A stretch of DNA of 64,000 nucleotides from Prosopocoilus inquinatus (GCA_036172665.1 CM069872.1:22547001-22611000), one strand, 5' to 3'. Shown: positions 21,981-33,672, numbered from the stretch's first letter. The notes: generated by a model not told the origin, from the letters alone. Numbers and translations are program-made.

Positions 21981-22980
21981 ATGGCAGAGAACGGTTCTCA
22001 CTCTCAGGAAATTCCTAACTCTTCGCTTATAGAATCAAATTCTTCTAGTCGCGATCAAAGTCCCTCACGCGAATCAATTCCAATTTCCACTTTATTCTAA
22101 TTTATTCACCCGTTTGATGGTAATCGCAAAGAATTAACCGCATTTTTAACAGATTGTAATCACGCGTTCAGGTTAGCTACGCGATCGCAAGTACCACTTT
22201 TATTAACGTTCATTCAAACACAAATTCGCGGAAAAGCAAAAACTGCATGCACGAACCGTACCTTTGATAATTGGCATGAACTAAAAGAATTCTTGAAGAC
22301 AATGTATCAAGACAAAAAGCATTACGCACAGATTATTAACGAACTCACCAGTTTACAGCAAAATTCTAAAGAAACAATTCAGCAATACTCAATCCGCATA
22401 GAAAGTACGCTCAAGCGCGCGATAAATGCTGTTCAGCAAAATTGTACCGCCTCTAACGAATTAAATGGTCAAATATCGATGCTGAACCAAATTGCATTGA
22501 ATCGTCTGGTATATTATTGCATACCAGAAATTTCGAGTCAGCTTCGCACGCGAGATCCTAAAAATCTTAATGAAGCTATTTCGTACGCACTTAACGAAGA
22601 ACAAATTCAGAATATGTATAGTAACAACCCATTCAAAAAATCTAACTCTAGCTCTGTTAAATTTTGTAAATTTTGCAAAAAAAACAGGTCACGATATAGC
22701 TAATTGTTTCAAGAAGTCTCAGACTCCTCAGATAAACCACATTAGTAGCAAACCCAATAATTCGAGTAATTTTAATGCGCCTCCCGAAAACGATAATTCA
22801 TCTCGCCAAAATAATAAATTTTGTAAATATTGCAAGAATAAAGGGCATACAATCGATGAATGTCGCAAGCGCCAATATTATTCCCAAAAGGGTATGTACT
22901 CAAAAAATGTGAATCAGATTTCGGTAGTCGCCGACGAAATCGAAGTACAGGAACAATCGTTCCAGGTGACGTCTTGCTAA
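21981..22980 (+). pseudogene. gag: Gypsy gag (capsid and nucleocapsid), one stop and one frameshift
   Basis: ATG at 21981 opens a Ser-rich N-terminus that hits an in-frame TAA at 22098-22100 after 39 codons; the frame then continues in phase through the capsid-like helical region (FDNWHELKEFLKTMY...ETIQQYSIRIE). At an A8 run (22677-22684) the frame is lost in the middle of the first zinc knuckle, and the rest is read one base over: the tail of knuckle 1 and a complete CCHC knuckle 2 (CKYCKNKGHTIDEC). A single extra A would explain the shift. Gag would package the RNA genome; this copy cannot make it whole. Confidence 0.85.
22902..22908 (+). promoter_or_regulatory. Candidate -1 ribosomal frameshift site between gag and pol
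   Basis: AAAAAAT, in the gag frame read A-AAA-AAT, fits the X-XXY-YYZ slippery heptamer. It sits in the 121-base gag/pol overlap, and slipping back one base here joins exactly the frame of pol. Many gypsy elements use such a shift; no downstream pseudoknot was worked out. Confidence 0.55.
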
Positions 22981-25900
22981 ACTCGTCTGATTTCAAAGAA
23001 ATCGCCCTGCACTCCGGCAGTCCGATGTCATATGTGCAGATCGAAACTAGTGTTACTAAATTTGGTTTTCTTAAACTTTTAGTCGACACAGGTGCTAGCG
23101 TTTCTATCCTAAAATCTCAAAGTCTTAAATCGAAATTCCGACTAAAAACGGACGAAAATATTCAAATCAAGGGTGTCAATAAGGACCACTTTGTTCAGTC
23201 CCTAGGTACCACCGAAATTTTCATTCACGGTATCCCGCACAAATTTCAGGTGATTTCCGAGGCCACCAACATTCCTCACGATGGAATTCTAGGCCACGAT
23301 TACCTCAAATCTTCGCACTCTGTAATCAATTTCGAGGACAGATCCCTCAAAAATCCAGTTGCATCAATGGCTCTCTTTTACATAAATCCTCCTGCGGATC
23401 AAAAAAAGGTCATCGCACCCCGCAGCGAGACTCTCATTGAAATCGACATCCTCAATCCTGAAATAAAGGAAGGTGTCATCCCCGACATTCGGATAGCTGA
23501 TTCCATTTATCTCTGCAAGGCTATCACGAAAGTCCGTCCAAATTCAAAGGCTTATGCAACCATATTAAACGCCACAGATTCCAAACAAATGCTCGTCCGA
23601 CCTTGTGTCAAATTAGAGCACCTTCCGCGAGAAGCCGTCGTATTCTTAAATTCTATGACGCAGTCCGAACGTACGAAACTCTTACGGTCCTCTCTTCGTA
23701 CGGATCATCTAAATCCGGAAGAGGAAAAATCTCTCTTGCAAATCTGTGTAGATTTCCAGGATATTTTCCACCTCGAAGGTGATAATTTAACTGTTACCAA
23801 CGCTCTGATGCACGAACTTCCCGTGGCACCAAGCGCTCCGATTTCCGCCAAAACCTATAGGTATCCGGAAGTTCACAAAGCTGAGGTCAATGACCAAATT
23901 CACAAAATGCTCAAGCAGGGCATTATTCGACCCTCAGTATCTCCTTGGTCGTCACCTCTATGGGTCGTTCCAAAGAAAGTAGACGCTTCAGGTAAGACTA
24001 AATGGCGTGTAGTCGTCGATTATCGGAAGTTAAACAATGTCACGGTAGGCGATGCTTATCCGCTGCCTAATATTTCCGACATCCTGGACCAATTAAGTCA
24101 TTCGTCCTATTTCACGACTCTCGACCTTGCCTCCGGGTTTCATCAAATACCCATGAAACCTGAAGATTTCGCCAAGACGGCATTCTCAACACCCTCCGGG
24201 CATTACGAATACACACGTATGCCCTTTGGCTTAAAAAACGCCCCTGCTACCTTCCAAAGACTTATGAATAATGTCCTCACGGGATTACAGGGTCTCCAGT
24301 ATTTCGTCTACCTGGATGACATCGTAATCTATGCTAATTCGGTGCAGGATCATGAGAGGAAATTAATCGCCGTTTTCGACCGACTCCGTCGTAATAATTT
24401 AAAACTCCAACCGGACAAGTGCGAGTTTATGCGAACGGAAGTCGCTTATCTAGGCCACATAATCTCGGACAAAGGTGTAAAACCTAATCCCGAGAAGGTG
24501 TCCATCATTAAAGATTTCCCAGTCCCTCAAACGCCGAAAAACATCAAATCTTTTCTCGGTTTAGTTGGCTATTATAGGAAATTTATCGAAAACTTCTCTG
24601 GCATAACTAAACCACTCACAAAACTCTTTAAAAAGAACGTCCAGTTCGAATGGACAAATCATCAACAGATGGCTTTCGACGATCTTCGCGGGAAACTCAC
24701 TTCTCAGCCCATTCTTCAATATCCCGATTTCTCCCGGGAATTCATCCTCACCACCGACGCTTCCAATTTCGCGATCGGAGCGGTGTTGTCCCAAGGTAAG
24801 ATCGGCGAAGATCTACCTATAGCCTACGCTTCTAGGACATTGAATAATGCTGAATGCAATTATTCAACGACAGAGCGTGAATTGCTTGCAATCGTCTGGG
24901 CTACAAAACATTTCAGACCGTACCTTTACGGCCGACGTTTCAAAATCGTTACAGATCACAGACCACTCACCTGGTTGTTCTCGGTCAAAGATCCTAGTTC
25001 GAAATTGATCAGATGGCGTCTAAAACTAGACGAATACGATTATGAGATCTTGTACAAACCCGGCAGAGTTAATAGCAATGCCGATTGCCTTTCGAGAACC
25101 AAATTCGCAGGCTTTAATACGTCCGATCAAAAGGAATCCTTTCGCGACTTTTACAAGTTTTGCGAAATGTCAGAAACATGCGAAAATGTGAATGTTCACG
25201 AAATCAACGCGTCCATAATCGACGTAAGGTCACACGTAGCACATTTCACTTCGACAGAGTTGGACGACTCCGAAATCATATTCGCTGAAAATATCGATAC
25301 CTTGAGACAGAGTCAACACGAAATATTTTCTGTCAAAAAACTTGCTAATTCTTATCGTAACGTATATATTTGTTTCATTAAAAACAAACATTTTGACAAA
25401 ACCAGGTATAGCGATCTATTTTATGCCACATTAAATCTGAGAGATGTCCTAATAAAAGATAGCATAGATCAAATAACCCTTCCGAATCCTTCGGATGAAT
25501 TTTCAAATTTAAAAATCTACAGGATAACTTCTATATTGAACTACGTCTTCAGAAAAACTAAAATTAAAGTAAATATTTGCACGAATCAATTAATTACACC
25601 AAGTAGCGAAGAAATAAAAACCATATTAAAAGAATTTCACGATTCTCCCACAGCCGGTCATCAAGGATTTTATAAAATGTATAACCGCATTAAAACTAAA
25701 TACCAATGGCCTATGATGACTAATCAAATTAAAAGTTACGTTAAAAACTTCGTAAAATGTCAGGTAAACAAGAAGTATCGTAAAACGCTTAGGGCGCCGA
25801 TGGAAATTACCTCGACTTCGACACAACCCTTTGAACGGCTCGCGTTAGACATAGTAGGACCTTTACCGCTAAGCGAAGATGGAAATAAATTCATCCTTAC

Positions 25901-26681
25901 CATGCAAGACGACTTAACAAAGTTTTCATTCGCTTACGCCCTACCTAATCACGAAGCTGAAACGGTTGCAAATAAATTAGTGGAAACAATTTCTAATTTC
26001 GATATTCCACGCAGTATTCTCACCAATCAAGGCGCAGATTTCACCTCAAACTTAATGAAAGAGGTAACTAGACTTTTCAAAATTAAACATCTGTTCGCGT
26101 CCGCGTATCATCCGCAAACAAACGGCGCGCTAGAACGTTCCCATTCAACTCTTAAAGATTATCTTAAACATTATATTAACGATAAACAAACAGATTGGGA
26201 CGAATATCTAAAATTCGCAATGTTCTCATATAATACGTCAATCCATGTCGCGACAAAATTCACTCCATACGAGTTGTTATTCGGGCATAAACCCATACTC
26301 CCCAGTTCGCTAAAACATGAACCGGAATTCAAATACACGTACGACAATTATATCGATCAATTAAAGTACCGTATAACTAAGAGTAACCAGATAGCTCGCC
26401 AAAACATTATTTCCGGAAAAGAAAAATCAAAGGAAACTTACGACCGATTCGCCAAATCTAAAGAGTTTTCACCCGGCGATCAAGTTTTCGTAAAAGACGA
26501 AGCCGTCAAGTTAGGCAGGAATAAAAAACTTTCACCCGATTGGAAAGGTCCCTATAAAATTGCCGCGGTAAATCCGCCTAATGCCGTAGTAAAAATTAAA
26601 AAACGAGAAGTTAAAATTCATTTCAACCGACTGAAGCCAGCTCATGTTGTTTCAGATATGGATGCATCAACATCATTTTAA
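22902..26681 (+). pseudogene. pol: Gypsy pol: protease, RT, RNase H, integrase (integrase inactive)
   Basis: An open frame runs 22860-26681 (1273 codons; numbering from 22860), expected to be entered by frameshift rather than from its first Met. Protease LLVDTGASVSIL at about 73-84; reverse transcriptase with YLDDIVIY at 484-491; RNase H with LTTDASNFAIGA and TERELLAIVWA; integrase after a GHQGF block. The integrase has D997 and E1092, but the middle catalytic position 1056 is Asn (LTNQGADF) with the normal 35-residue spacing to E1092, and the CxxC zinc pair reads F964-x2-C967. Each is explained by one base change. RT and protease look intact. Confidence 0.92.
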
Positions 26682-28666
26682 CTTACAAAATCACTCCGAT
26701 AGAAAATTCTAGCGGAATATTCTACGAGCACTTAGGATATGTAAAAATTCATACCGATACCTGGCAACTCCTATCCTTTCTCAATGTCTCCTTTTATAAA
26801 ACAAAATTAAAATTTATTGAACGTGTTCTTTCCGAAACTGAAAATATGTGTAATATACCGAATTTAAATCACCAACTCGTCTCTTGTCAACAATCGCTCA
26901 ACTTTGTATCTAGTCAAATTTATATTATTCAAGCTAAACGAGATTCGTTAAATCACTTGATTACACACACGGATGAACCAAATCGCAGAAAACGCGGATT
27001 ATTCAACGGTTTAGGAACCGCCTGGAAATGGTTAACCGGATCACTCGACGCAGATGATGCCGAATATTATGATAAAATATTGGAAGAAACCGAGAAAAAC
27101 GATAAAGATGTTCAACTTTTAATGAAGGATCAAATTCAAGTAATAAAATCTACAATTTCAAACTTTAACGATTCTATTTCGTCTTTGCAAATTAACGAGC
27201 GTGTACTTAATAAAAACATTCGTCAATTTAATAAATTTTCTAACGCAGTGTATAATAAAACGATAGCTTTGGAAAAACTTAACGCTGCTACGAATCATAT
27301 AGCTTTATTAACATATTTAGTCAACGAATTAAGTGAGCAGTACGATATACTGATTGATTCTGTGTTGTTCTCGAAACAAAATATCCTACATCCGTCAGTT
27401 ATAACGCCTTTAAAGTTGGTTAGTACTCTACGCGAAAATGCTAGACTCTTGAACGAAGGAGCATCCTTCCCTTTCTCGTTAGAAGATCGAAATTCAGCTA
27501 AATTAATCGCGATAAGTAAACTTAGCGTATTTTATAATAAAAACAAGATCATTTTCGTAATTAAAATCCCTTTGACAAATAACGCGATCTTTTATTTGTA
27601 TAAATTAACTCCATTACCTATTTCGCACAAAATTAATTCGACGTATGCTTATATACAACCTGAGACTCCGTATCTCGGTATTTCGGAAACAAAAGCTCGT
27701 TATGTTCAATTAGATTCTCTTGCTGATTGCATTAAGGTCACACACGACGAGTACCTGTGCTCGAAGACCACTATTTATTCGACTGTCGAAAATTCCAAGT
27801 GCGAGATTTCCTTAATCACGTCCTTCAACAGCAAAATTCCTGATACCTGCAACACCAGGATAATCAAAGGAACCATCAAGGTGTGGCATCAACTCCAGGC
27901 CAGCAACCAATGGATCTACGTCTTATCAAAACCGGAAATGCTGACCATCTTCTGTCCGAATTCAACGCTGCACGATGAGCTGCTTAAAGGTGTAGGCATC
28001 ATTCAACTCGACGACAAATGTCAAGCCTACTCCAAGGACACCCAATTAATTGCATCTTCTCAAATACGCACCGAATATCAAAATATTATTCCAGATGTCC
28101 CAATTATCGAAGATGACTGTTGCACTTCAAATCAAATCAATTCTACCTTAGAAGCATTCAACCTTCAACCGCTTCACTTCACCAACATTCGTCTTGACGA
28201 CCTACGTATCGCTTCTCACAAACTCGATACCCTAAATTCTGAGATAAACAATAATCTCAATCGACCTCACCTAATACGATACGCAAGTTGGTACTCCATT
28301 GCCCTATCTGTTCTCATCGGACTCGTAGGACTTGCTATCCTATATAAAATCCTACATTACATTGGATTGATCTACCTATTCCGAAGAATGTGTAATTTCA
28401 AAACAGATTCCGACCAACACGGCTGTCTCGTTAAAATTTACAACCAATGTCACAGCCGCAACAACCCTACTTCAACAACCACTCTTAGGATGAGTGATTT
28501 ACGAGCCATTCAGGAGTCGAGTGAATTGGATCCTCTCCGGGCCAGCGCACCTCCAGCTTACAAGGCCGCCATCGAATCCGGCCCTGTCACCAGATCCATG
28601 TCCATGGAACGGGAACGACGCTCCAGTAGCCGATCTAGGAATCATCGCATCTACGATGACCAATGA
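26656..28666 (+). CDS. env: Gypsy env, F-like fusion glycoprotein, open frame
   Basis: The env frame is open from the pol end; the first Met is at 26846 (606 codons), but sequence upstream of it (ITPIENSSG, FYEHLGYV) looks like genuine Env N-terminus and a strong acceptor TTGTTTCAG ends at 26655, so Env is probably made from a spliced mRNA whose start and signal peptide lie upstream. Counted from 26846: furin site RRKR at 47-50, fusion-peptide-like GLFNGLG, heptad-rich region, cysteine-rich ectodomain, membrane segment about 483-510, and an unusually long basic tail with a PPAY motif (28550-28561). Env of this class can make errantiviruses infectious between insect cells. No stop or shift seen inside the frame. 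Confidence 0.88.
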
Positions 28667-28695
28667 AGCCGACGCATCTACCGCCAGCTTCAGTC

Positions 28696-28707
28696 TACGG
28701 GGGGAGG
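28696..28707 (+). promoter_or_regulatory. Gypsy polypurine tract
   Basis: The G-rich run ACGGGGGGAGG lies directly before the 3' LTR start and would prime plus-strand DNA synthesis. Confidence 0.8.
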
Positions 28708-29515
28708 TGTTATAACATCGCCACAATTGAACAATCAGTTTTGTGTTGTGCGCGTATTAATTAGTATTAAGCTTAGCTGTTCGTCTCATTTCTGCAATTT
28801 AAGTAGATAAATCGAATTGCATCATATCCGGGCCACCCTCAGTGCAACCCGACTAATATTTTAAATGTATTTTATTGCAGGAAAAGGTGCTGATTTTAAG
28901 GTGTCAAAAGTAACTATTTGTTCCTTTCTCGCCACGAAATTTGGCTGGTTAAATATAATATCATTTGCTTTCAAACCTTAAGATCAGGAATCAACTTGTT
29001 CGTAGTGCTAAATGCACCCAGACCTCCTTGGTTTGTTTGCCGAGAAACCTCACGTTTCCTCTGTAAATTGTTTTCAGCTATTGTTTCGATATTTCGAAGT
29101 TGTATCGTTTCGTTTATTTTTGCATTTCGTTTCCGTAGCCTAATCAAACATTGCCAGCATTAGATTCTATGTCCTTATTTGGTAATGTTTACATAGAACC
29201 GCGACCGACGCTTCGCTTGTTCGCGGGGTAGTTGTTTACCAGAACCCCCGCCAGTGTTCGATGCTTTATAAACTCAAATTTAGTATTTTCCATTGTCATT
29301 AATCTTGTAACTTAGGAACACTACGTGTCGGTATCGCTGTTACCTTTTGTAATTAGATATTCTACATGTGTTCTGATTAATGATCAGTTGTCAATTCTTG
29401 TAAAATTCATTCATTTTCGTAATGTTGCTTATTTTAATAAAGTAACTAAGTTACGTGTGGGTTTTATTTTTTGATAACTTAAAATCAATCGAGTTGTGGA
29501 TCGAAATCCATAACA
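28708..29515 (+). repeat. Gypsy 3' LTR
   Basis: 808 bp, begins TGTTATAACATCG, ends ATCCATAACA, then the second copy of the CATG duplication. Includes a plus-strand TTTTATTGCAG acceptor-like tract near 28868, present in both LTRs. Confidence 0.95.
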
Positions 29516-29650
29516 CATGTGAGCAAAGTTTTCAAACTATATGTTCCCTTGTTATTATTGACATTGTATTTCAGTGACCGATGATGTTGATAACGAAGCA
29601 AATAATACAGAAAAAAACCTAAACGATTTTGCTGGTACAACGATAATTAC

Positions 29651-31962
29651 TAAAGAGCGGATAGTCAGGCAAAAATAAAACGCAAAAAAGTCACAAAAAA
29701 AAGGAGAAAATGCAACGAATTTTGAGAAAAAAGGCAACAAATGTTAACAAAAAGGACACTAAAAGGCAGGAAATTTTAAAAATTAAATTTATTTAAAAAA
29801 GTACACAGCATTAAATTCTATTTTTATTTGACCACCAAGAGGTGACTAAATGTTCTTCAATATTCTCCGGTAACAAATTTTGTCTTTTATCGGATAAAAT
29901 GTTTTTGTATTGTGAAAAAGACCTTTCCACGTCACAAGTTGTTACTGGAGCATATTTTAACATAGTTATTTCATCGATTGTTAATTTAATGTCCTCCGCA
30001 ACGCCACCCTCATGAAGTTTGGCTAACTCTGCAATAATTTTGAAGCCAGGATTTTTTCTTTTTGTGTTTAGAAACTTTTCAGCTACTTTTTGGCCTATGC
30101 TACCAGGAACTTGTTTAATTAATGTGTCCACCGTATCAAATAATTTCAAAGAGTCGTATAAACTTAGACCATTTTTTTCTAAACAAGTAATCGTTTCTGG
30201 TATATTGGAAAAGTGATTCTTGATGAAAATTAAACCTCTTTTTACTACAGGGTCTTTAAAGGCGACTTGTGATTTGGCTATTGACAGAGCTGACGATGTT
30301 TCAAAACTATCGATCACCTTAAATTAAATATATATTAAATTAAACTAGTTTATAAATAGCAATTGTTAAATAAATAAATACCTCTTTGTTTTCGTCAAAA
30401 TGAACAGCGTAAAATCCAAGAACCCCATCTACATAGTTGTAACAGGTTCTGGAGGTAGCCTTTCTTTATATAAAGCTGCGCGTAATGGAGCTTTTAAAAA
30501 AATCTTAAAAAATAATCTAAACAAAAAATATAAAGTTACTTTTGAAATATACCTTTTTAGTCGAAGAAATTAATTTGTTGACCACAACAAATTCTTCTCG
30601 AATAAATTCACATACCCTATGTAGACAATATGTGAAGCAAGTAAGATGAATCATTTTTTCGTAAAAAATTTATATGATTTGACCTGCCTTTATCATATAA
30701 GGTGCAGCATCGGAAATTAAGAAGAGAATTTTGTCTTTTTTTAATCCATTCGGATATAAGATTCCTAATCGAAAAACAATCTATTAATTTCAGTATGTGA
30801 TATTCAAAATGTTTAACTTACGCATGTGTCATCGAAGAAATTTGCAATCGTTTTGTGAGTGGTTTTTGTCAACTTTTTACTTGCCAATAAATGAGGAACT
30901 CCAGCTTCGTGTTCTGATAATTTACAAACAACAATTTTTGCAATGTAGCGACCCTTACTATCCGTAGTTTCGTCAATTGAGACCCATATATGTTGTTTAC
31001 AATGTCTAGCCTAATCGAATCTAGTGTCTGCAAGTAAATAAATACAGTAAAGAAAATGTAATGTAGTTTTCACTTCTACTCACAGATTGATAGCAATTAT
31101 CCAAATAATTTTTCCGCAGTGTTGATTCGTCCGGAATTATTTCTTTTGTTGAAGATTCTAAAAACTCTCGTAACACTGGATTGTTCAATTTTTTAAAAGG
31201 TATCGATGCAGCTATAAAAGCTTCACATAACTTCAATGAAAATGTCGATTTTGAAGGACCAGGTTTTGATTCCTGTAAAGCCGTTTTCAAAAGAAACTGT
31301 TGACCGTTCTTGCTTTTTACATTTTTTGAATGAATATCACTAGCTATGTGTTGGGTTACGTGATACTTTTTAGTAGAATTTATCTAAAAATTAAGAATAA
31401 AATCGCAAATAACAATTAAATAAAGTAAAAAAAGACACTTATTACAAGGATTTTGTACTTATATGCTTCGAACAAATTTTACAAAACAAAGAATTTCCGT
31501 CTATTAACAAATTCTTGTCTAGTTTTAACAAATTTTGTATTTGATCACACTTTGGCATCTTGCAACGTTAAAATCACCAATTAAATTGAACGTAAAACAA
31601 GCACGACAACGAGTGAATTACTAATGCTCCGAAAAAAGATTATTTAAATATCGATTGTTGTCACAAATGTCCACAAATAATTTCCTGTTAAGATTAAACC
31701 CGTATTGAAACTGGTAATACCCGTCTGGAAATATTCGCTGCGTCAAAGCATACTTCCTAGAAAACATATTAGACCCTTCTAGTAACTTGCTAAGTTTCGA
31801 TTGAAGAAAAATTATAATAGTTCGAAACTCACTGAATCAGAAAAAAAAAGGCAAAAAAGCAGCAAAAGGTATTTATTTTCAAGAAAAGGCATAAATTTCT
31901 AAAACTTTGAAAAAAAGCAAAAAAGGCAGGCACTAGGCATTTGCCTGACTATCCGCTCTCTA
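29651..31962 (-). mobile_element. Complete hAT transposon (2312 bp) with 8-bp TSD
   Basis: Termini TAAAGAGCGGATAGTCAGGC (29651) and, reversed, TAGAGAGCGGATAGTCAGGC (ending 31962), flanked by ATAATTAC at 29643-29650 and 31963-31970. A second subterminal zone of AAAGGCAA-like motifs occurs on both sides. It carries a multi-exon transposase gene on the minus strand and is inserted in an exon of the THAP-type gene. Confidence 0.92.
29811..31558 (-). pseudogene. hAT transposase, CGGBP1-like, multi-exon, two lesions
   Basis: Exons by splice sites and homology: 31558-31459 (MPKCDQIQNLLKLDK, first half of a BED finger, CKIC), 31383-31084 (second half HVTQHIASDIH, then LCEAFIAASIPF and DESTLRKNY), 31027-30822 (VSIDETTDSKG, first catalytic D), 30780-30553 ([14 protein letters not shown], second D; HLTCFTYCLHRV), 30490-30382, and 30317-29811 (dimerisation domain with CDVERSFSQYKNILSD). 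Consensus donors (GTGAGT, GTAAGT) and CAG/TAG acceptors support these. An in-frame TAA near 30668 and a 1-base shift near 30440 are the only breaks seen, so it died recently. The BED finger split by an intron is notable. Confidence 0.82.
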
Positions 31963-32063
31963 ATAATTACCTTAGATGTGCCTGAAGTTTCCAAAATGGG
32001 AGAAACACTAATTTTAGGAAATAATAGCAATACTTTAATTATGGAAAACAATTTACATCAGGA

Positions 32064-32462
32064 ACGGTGTTCATGGGAAGCTGTTATAATAGCTGTTTCT
32101 TGTTTATAGTTTTACGAAATAACTTAAATTGAAAAGTTTTAGGACTTTTCCTCTTCGATTTTATGATACCTTCGGAAAAACAAATCAGGTTTTCGAGATT
32201 GATTTCAATTTTTTAATTGGAACATTATGTTTTTTTAACACCAAGATCACTTATAAAATAGCAGGTTTTCGGAAATGATATTTTAGATCAAAAAATCTAA
32301 CATTCCATTAAAAAAAAGCTCGAAAAGCTGATAGTCATTTGTTTTTCCGAAGGCATCATAAAATGGTGGAGGAAAGGTCCTCAAACTTTTCTTCTTAAGT
32401 TACTTCGTAGAAGAACAAATAAGAAAGTTAACTATTGCAGCGGCTTCCCATGAACACTCTGT
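32064..32462. mobile_element. Foldback MITE (~400 bp)
   Basis: GTGTTCATGGGAAGC at 32067 and its complement ending near 32457 open arms of about 120 bp with mismatches; both include a TTTCCGAAGG-type block (near 32173 and 32346). It interrupts the THAP-type gene sequence. Target duplication not clear. Confidence 0.7.
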
Positions 32463-32922
32463 ATGTAATAATTAAAAAAAAAAAACTACGTTTAAGTATT
32501 TATTAATATTATTTGAAATATGAATTTTAGGATTGACCAATGAAATAGAAAAACGTGATAATTGGGTCGCATGGACACCAAAGCAGTTAAAAACTACAAA
32601 AAACAAGAAGCTTGCATTACAAACAGTATATGCAAAAACTACAATTAATAATATTATTGATAAATTTTGCTCACTGACAGAGTCTCGCCAGCAGCTAGCA
32701 GCTAGTTGAATTACAACTCGATCAGCAAGAAAAGAAAAGTGAAAAACTTAGAAGTTCAAATAAAACAAAAGGAATTAATTGCCAAAGAAAAGAACTTTTA
32801 CTGTTACATTTAAAAATAAAAAATATAATTAACATTAACCCTATTATTTAGTTGTTTTATTATTACAACTGTCTAAAATAGTTAATACTAGTTCTCCTAG
32901 TGTTTTCTTCAATATTTTGATT

Positions 32923-33293
32923 TGTTTAATATTTAACAAATATTCCGAAAACAGCGAGTCATTATTTCTTTCTTGGTTCTTTAGTAATACTAATAACGAC
33001 CGTCCTAGAAAAATATCTGAGTAATTTTAATGCGAAGGGACAGTAGTTTCATATCGAGAGTTACCGGATTTCATAGTATTCCGAATACCACGCAAGTTGC
33101 CGTTCTTCAGAGAAATGTGACGATTCCGGCGCACCCCAATTATATTTAACTCATCTTATCACCTTTAGCTTTTAAGAATGTAGTTTGTAAATTTAGTTGT
33201 AGACGAAACATTCAATAAACAAATTCACATAACATTTTGGCTATTTTACTCGTTATACATACTCAACTTAATACATACACAATTTCATACATT
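32923..33293 (+). repeat. BEL/Pao LTR, copy 1
   Basis: From TGTTTAATATTTAACAAATA to about CATACATTCA; matches 41074-41408 along its length (ATTCCGAAAACAGCGAGTCA, CGGCGCACCCCAATTA, TTTAAGAATGTAGTTTG) with small indels. The element assignment comes from the linked BEL gag and integrase. Confidence 0.75.
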
Positions 33294-33672
33294 CAGGGCG
33301 AGTTTTTTCCAATGTTTAGCATGGGGATCTTGGAAACTAGCAGAGCTAGAGAGACGGTTAAATGTGGAAGATTTCTTATTTAAAGTTCATGGCTGCCTAG
33401 ATGTTTCGAAAAAACTGAATTTTTACGATTTCGTTAAATGCACGTAGCTCGGTTATTCTTGATTTTAGAGAAAAGTTGTAAAGGCAAAAGTTGTACTGAA
33501 TTATGTTCTTAATTAAATAGTCGAACTAAAATTTCTATTTTCGAATTATGACATAAACTTCGTTTTTTTTTTAATGAAAACCCTAGTAGGCTATGGTTAA
33601 AAAAAATGGCATTTTTTACCTCTCCAACATGTATCACTGGATATATTTATTTAAAAAATAACGGAGATTCAT
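33294..33672 (-). repeat. Family A repeat, inverted partial copy
   Basis: Reverse complement of the 3' half of the 12040-12970 copy, from the CACCCTG end (read GGGCGAGTTTTTTCC here) to CGTTATTTTTTAAAT at about 33660. Together with the copy at 35405-35877 it forms an inverted pair bounding 2.6 kb inserted between the BEL LTR and its leader. Confidence 0.75.

Larger units (their letters stand above)
20918..29515 (+). mobile_element. Full-length gypsy/errantivirus element (8.6 kb), young but defective
   Basis: Two 808-bp LTRs, a primer-binding site, gag, pol, env and a polypurine tract in canonical order, flanked by the 4-bp duplication CATG (20914-20917 and 29516-29519). The LTRs differ at only five positions that I could see, so insertion was recent. 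Even so gag has a stop and a frameshift and the integrase has lost catalytic residues. It sits at a splice donor of a THAP-type gene. Confidence 0.95.
20694..32830 (+). pseudogene. THAP-type gene fragments, split by gypsy, hAT and a MITE
   Basis: Four exon-like pieces on the plus strand. 20694-20761 follows TTTTTTACAG, encodes SMVCSYHFVNQR, the middle of a THAP C2CH zinc finger, and ends in a GTAAAA donor. 20815-20916 follows CCTTTTTAG and encodes DYEEKLRPIISL and SISCSDA. Its donor GTGAGC is now on the far side of the gypsy element (29519). 29575-29650 plus 31971-32063 follows GTATTTCAG and encodes an acidic segment split by the hAT. 32531-32830 follows GAATTTTAG and encodes KRDNWVAWTPKQLK and a coiled-coil-like tail with stops. 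The first THAP exon (C-x-C) was not found. Host gene or transposon gene cannot be told apart. Confidence 0.45.

Noticed and set aside
28494..28726. Frames of 73 and 75 codons on both strands near the gypsy 3' end
   Set aside because: Shadows of the Env cytoplasmic tail and the polypurine tract; no independent support.
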